Below the pieces are notes generated by a model. That model did no database searches and was not told the DNA's origin. It was given only the letters and a program-made list of their open reading frames with translations. From contig JAPFFF010000009.1 in the NCBI GenBank assembly GCA_039105265.1, forward strand, positions 4,712,001 to 4,776,000: 64,000 bases of DNA. Direction: 5' to 3'. Shown here in pieces: positions 60,636 through 64,000 of the stretch. Position 1 is the stretch's first letter. Each line of letters begins with the position of its first letter. The stretch comes from Tritrichomonas musculus (taxonomy: Eukaryota > Parabasalia > Tritrichomonadida > Tritrichomonadidae). The translations under genes were made by a program, and so were the position numbers.

Positions 60636-60756
60636 ATTATTTAATGTGTTTTAATAAATTTTTGTGTATATTTTTCTATCTTCATTTATTTTTATAAACA
60701 TATTATTAATATTGCCGATCATTTTTTCACGAAAAATGGCCAAAAAAAAGGCAGTT

Positions 60757-60762
60757 TCATTT
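60757..60762 (+). promoter_or_regulatory. Initiator-like TCATTT
   Basis: TCATTT lies about 27 bases upstream of the ATG at 60789 and fits the trichomonad TCA-Y-W initiator. Weak evidence alone. Confidence 0.3.
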
Positions 60763-60788
60763 AAATATACTATACGTTTATTAACTCA

Positions 60789-63700
60789 ATGACGAAAGAT
60801 AACCAGTCACAAGCGCCGCCTCCAGAAATTACATACAATGCAATTTACGTTCTATTTGATGTAGCTCAAAATGCAATCGATTTTCATGGAATGCTTGAAT
60901 TCTTGAAAGCGAATCCCCGAAAAGAAATTGAATTCATTAATGCACTTGATTATATTGACCAACGTTCTGGAAAAAACGCTCAATCAACTAATGATATGGT
61001 TGCTGCTACTGTTAAGAATCTTCGGTCAAAGCTTGATGCCGAAATTGCCAAAAACCTTGACGCAAAAAAAAAATTCTATCAAGCTTTAGAAAAGCAGCGC
61101 CAACAATTAGAAGCTGCAGCCAAAAGAGCAAAAGGAAAGAAGCCTACAAAAAGTACAAAGAGCCAAAAGCCTGTTGAATTATTAGTTCCTGAAGAACCAA
61201 AATATGATGGAAAAGCTGATGTACTTTTTGTTATATATAATATTGGATTTTCAGTTGAACAAATCGAAATATTACGAAAAGGAGGTTTTCCTTTCGTTGG
61301 GTTTATAGCGCTCGTACCAGATAATCCAGAAATCAAGCATTATGTTAAGCCTGATCCAAAAGAACTTGAAGAATTGCAGCAACAGCAAAAAGAAGCTGCT
61401 GCGCAGCATCCAAAAGGAAAAGCTTCTCCTAAACATTCTCCAACATTACCATTAATTGAAACAAGTTTTATCAATTCTCCTGATTGCTACCCTCCAGCTC
61501 GTTGGGATGCTTTACGTCCCGAGTTAGGAAATGATACACTTTTCAGAGAACTTCGTGCAGGCCAAGACTTTGCTAATGTTATTCAGAGTATTGAAAACGA
61601 AGTTGTTCGAATGATCAATGCAAATGATTCTTATGATAGTTTCAATGAGAGAAAATCTTTCATTGAAATTCAGAATTCCACTAATGACATCGATACCTCT
61701 GTTTTCAGCGCCTATCTTGATCAGCATCCTCGTGATTATGTGAATGGTCTTTGGATGCAGCTTAAAGCAGGAAATTTCTCTTCTCGGCCTCATGTTGAAC
61801 CAGAAGTTAATCCGGACCTTTATTCTGACTTATTCCAAAATGGCGAACTTCAAACTGCTCGAAAAGTCGTTTATCAGTCTCAAGCAGAGCCAGAGCAGCA
61901 ACAGTTTACATATCCATTCATTCCACAAGTTTACTTCTATTTATATCGTCTTATTCATTGGAAGCCTAAAGAAGAAAACGCAAAATCTGCAGAAGCCATT
62001 TTTAAATTTATTGAGCGTCCTGGAAATTACTATGCATATGCTGGCTCAAAATTTGATATAATGATTCAAGCAATGAACAAAAAATATCAACTTGGTCTTC
62101 CTAATTCATTTTATGATTTTCAACAATGGAATTTGGCTACAGAACATTCAAATGCTGCACAAGTGCTTGCAGAAGCTACTCATGATGCTGCTTGTATTGA
62201 TACAATATTTGACGATGACGTTGGTATGTTATGGATGATGGTCATGAAACCCGTAACAAAGAATGTTGGGCAGTTTGTAGTACAATATTCAATGCCTCAA
62301 ACTCTTCTCGATATGTCTGAATGGATGACGAATGTTTATGATCATCGAAATGATGAAGAGAAAAAAATAAAGACTGTTAATCCAGCAATTGCTAAAAAAG
62401 ATAAATTAGACAGTAGTTTTCTTCTTCCACCTCTTCAGCAACGAATTAATAGTACAGATAAGTATTTCAGAATGCCACTTACAGCATCTAACGATGCTCA
62501 TTTCAGAACCCCATACTTTATGGATAATGGCATGCATGCTCAAGTAACTCGTGATTTGGTAAGCGATAAACTAACTTTTTCATATTCTTTATATTTTGAC
62601 GAGATTGAAATTACTTCCACAGATGATTCAATCGTCTATCAGCCTGCAGAATCGATATGCTTCTATAACTCAACCAAAGAATTTGGAATTACTATTTTCT
62701 TCAACGAGCAAATGATTTACTATGATGGTAAGAATCTCATTCTAACTACAGTTGGATCAGATGAAAGAATGCTGATAACGCTTTCTGGATCTTTAATCTT
62801 GAACAAGGAGAAAATGATGATTGTTGAACCAAACGGCGCTATTTCAACCAAAGTTGATGATCAATGGGAATATTGTGATAAAGATGGCGAAACATATATT
62901 AATTGGCATAAAGTCGATCGTCCTCATTCATATACCAAGGATTTAACATCGCAAATTACTACTATGATTAGGCCAGATAGAGTTGAATATTATGTACTAA
63001 AGAATGGAAATAGAAAAATTACTGTTCTAAATAGTATAAACATCGAGCAATCTGATAAAGCAGTTGATTTTGATATTCCAACATTTCCATTCATTCATGT
63101 TGAAAACGAAGTAATCTCAATAAAAATTGATCGATTCGAACTTGAATTCAAAGGAACTGAATTTTTGTACAAATGTTCCGATTACACCATCAACGTTAGC
63201 GATATCACTTCAAAAGTTAAAATTCGTAAAAGTGAATTAAATCTTAATGGGCAAAGATGTGAAGTTAAATTAGATAACACAATTTTCGTTGCAGATGCAG
63301 ATGGTACTGAAAAAATGGGAACTTTACTAAGCGAAGAAGCTCTTAAAAAGAAGAGGAATGATACAATTGAAACTTCATTCGGTAAAATTATGCCAAATAA
63401 AGAAACAAATCCAGAACCAGTTTTACTTGACCTTCATACAAAATTCCCTGCCCGTTTCTTTGCAATCAGAAGCGATTTTTCAGTAACAGAATTTCTCAGA
63501 CCAGACACTTTACCAAAACTTATCGAAAAGCGTGTGATAGCAACACATCCAACTACAGGTGAACGATTCAAGCTTCTAAGTATACATGGACGACGAGTCA
63601 TTCCATCAATATATATTGATAACGAGCCATTATCAAAACCAGCACGATCAGCCTTATTAAAAGAAATCAAAATACCAAAAGCTACGAAAAAGCAGCCAGT

Positions 63701-64000
63701 TGTTGCGGAAGCTCCAATTAAAGTATTAATTAAAACATATTTCGAAGACTTATCGTTATTAATGACGCTTTTAAATAATCGTTTGGCTACCTTACAGAAC
63801 GAATATCTCCATTCAATTACTCCTAAGCCGCCAAAGCCGCCAGAAAAATTGTTTGTTCCTCCCCAAACCCCTCCACCTCGAATTCAGCTCATGCAATACG
63901 ATCTATATCAACCAGTTCTTGGTGCTGGCGAATACAATTATTGGACAACACATTACAGCGACTTTGGATATCCATTACATGAAAAGAAGAAGCCAGAAAG
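60789..64000 (+). CDS. SPAG17: SPAG17/PF6-like central-apparatus protein, 3' end outside window
   Basis: The frame opens at ATG 60789 and runs without a stop to the window edge, giving at least 1070 residues. The layout follows SPAG17/PF6. A Lys-rich KAKGK-type stretch is near residue 115. A short domain (ADVLFVIYNIGFSVEQIEILRKGGFPFVGFI) matches the family GFNNPQLLAxMxELGIPITxVI block. A long helical middle follows, then repeated beta segments (DRVEYYVLKNGNRKITVL, PARFFAIRSDFSVTEFLRPD) like the family [20 protein letters not shown]. A Pro-rich segment (PKPPKPPEKLFVPPQTPPP) is near the edge. SPAG17 belongs to the C1a projection of the axonemal central pair and is needed for flagellar motility. 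Family members exceed 2000 residues, so much of the gene is missing. The start is 153 bases after the PLK stop. Confidence 0.65.
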   Translation, partial: MTKDNQSQAPPPEITYNAIYVLFDVAQNAIDFHGMLEFLKANPRKEIEFINALDYIDQRSGKNAQSTNDMVAATVKNLRSKLDAEIAKNLDAKKKFYQALEKQRQQLEAAAKRAKGKKPTKSTKSQKPVELLVPEEPKYDGKADVLFVIYNIGFSVEQIEILRKGGFPFVGFIALVPDNPEIKHYVKPDPKELEELQQQQKEAAAQHPKGKASPKHSPTLPLIETSFINSPDCYPPARWDALRPELGNDTLFRELRAGQDFANVIQSIENEVVRMINANDSYDSFNERKSFIEIQNSTNDIDTSVFSAYLDQHPRDYVNGLWMQLKAGNFSSRPHVEPEVNPDLYSDLFQNGELQTARKVVYQSQAEPEQQQFTYPFIPQVYFYLYRLIHWKPKEENAKSAEAIFKFIERPGNYYAYAGSKFDIMIQAMNKKYQLGLPNSFYDFQQWNLATEHSNAAQVLAEATHDAACIDTIFDDDVGMLWMMVMKPVTKNVGQFVVQYSMPQTLLDMSEWMTNVYDHRNDEEKKIKTVNPAIAKKDKLDSSFLLPPLQQRINSTDKYFRMPLTASNDAHFRTPYFMDNGMHAQVTRDLVSDKLTFSYSLYFDEIEITSTDDSIVYQPAESICFYNSTKEFGITIFFNEQMIYYDGKNLILTTVGSDERMLITLSGSLILNKEKMMIVEPNGAISTKVDDQWEYCDKDGETYINWHKVDRPHSYTKDLTSQITTMIRPDRVEYYVLKNGNRKITVLNSINIEQSDKAVDFDIPTFPFIHVENEVISIKIDRFELEFKGTEFLYKCSDYTINVSDITSKVKIRKSELNLNGQRCEVKLDNTIFVADADGTEKMGTLLSEEALKKKRNDTIETSFGKIMPNKETNPEPVLLDLHTKFPARFFAIRSDFSVTEFLRPDTLPKLIEKRVIATHPTTGERFKLLSIHGRRVIPSIYIDNEPLSKPARSALLKEIKIPKATKKQPVVAEAPIKVLIKTYFEDLSLLMTLLNNRLATLQNEYLHSITPKPPKPPEKLFVPPQTPPPRIQLMQYDLYQPVLGAGEYNYWTTHYSDFGYPLHEKKKPE

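Overview
The window is nuclear DNA of a parabasalid protist, most likely a trichomonad close to Tritrichomonas. The evidence is as follows. The DNA is strongly AT-rich. Every long gene is a single uninterrupted reading frame in the standard code, with TAA, TGA and TAG all used as stops. Genes are mostly separated by short AT-rich spacers on both strands. TCATTT initiator-like motifs lie just upstream of several ATGs, as in Trichomonas vaginalis. The content also fits: an [FeFe]-hydrogenase, TKL-type kinases carrying Sel1 repeats, BTB-like proteins, a discoidin-like protein and flagellar genes. The genus is an inference; no rRNA or other marker gene is present.

Layout. 1-10.1 kb: end of a discoidin-like protein, a CFAP57-like WD40/coiled-coil flagellar protein, and a GCN2-type eIF2alpha kinase on the minus strand. 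10.6-18.5 kb: a Sel1 pseudokinase, a leucine-rich-repeat ADP-ribosylglycohydrolase-like protein, and an intact Sel1 kinase related to the pseudokinase. 18.9-28.7 kb: TVP23-like Golgi protein, coiled-coil protein, a bacterial-type L,D-transpeptidase (YkuD) domain, an SLC35/TPT transporter, a CMGC (DYRK-like) kinase, a thioredoxin-like protein, an RGP1-like protein and a small disordered protein. 28.9-37.7 kb: XMAP215/TOG microtubule polymerase, a Sec7-like plus PH protein, a BTB-like protein and a UBA-like protein. 37.8-47.8 kb: a very long transcriptional-cyclin-like protein with AT-hooks, RD-repeats and a His-rich tail, then a 1241-residue [FeFe]-hydrogenase fused to a flavodoxin/FAD/NADPH reductase. 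49.6-64 kb: importin-beta-type karyopherin, a large Ser/Lys-rich protein, a Polo-like kinase, and the start of a SPAG17/PF6-like central-apparatus protein that runs off the window.

The genes are not an operon. Themes recur: flagellum and microtubules (CFAP57, XMAP215, PLK, SPAG17), Golgi and vesicle traffic (TVP23, RGP1, SLC35, Sec7-like), signalling (five kinases and one pseudokinase) and anaerobic redox metabolism (hydrogenase fusion, thioredoxin-like protein). The long gene-free stretches (42.8-44.1, 47.8-49.6 and 56.4-58.8 kb) carry inverted repeats that look like remnants of small non-autonomous DNA elements, and one possible folded RNA.

Most worth a second look: the YkuD protein (probable bacterial transfer), the hydrogenase-CPR fusion without a visible hydrogenosomal presequence, the kinase/pseudokinase pair flanking an ADP-ribosylglycohydrolase-like protein with altered metal ligands, the cyclin with an unusual tail, the Sec7-like protein lacking its glutamate finger, and abrupt GC steps inside several reading frames.
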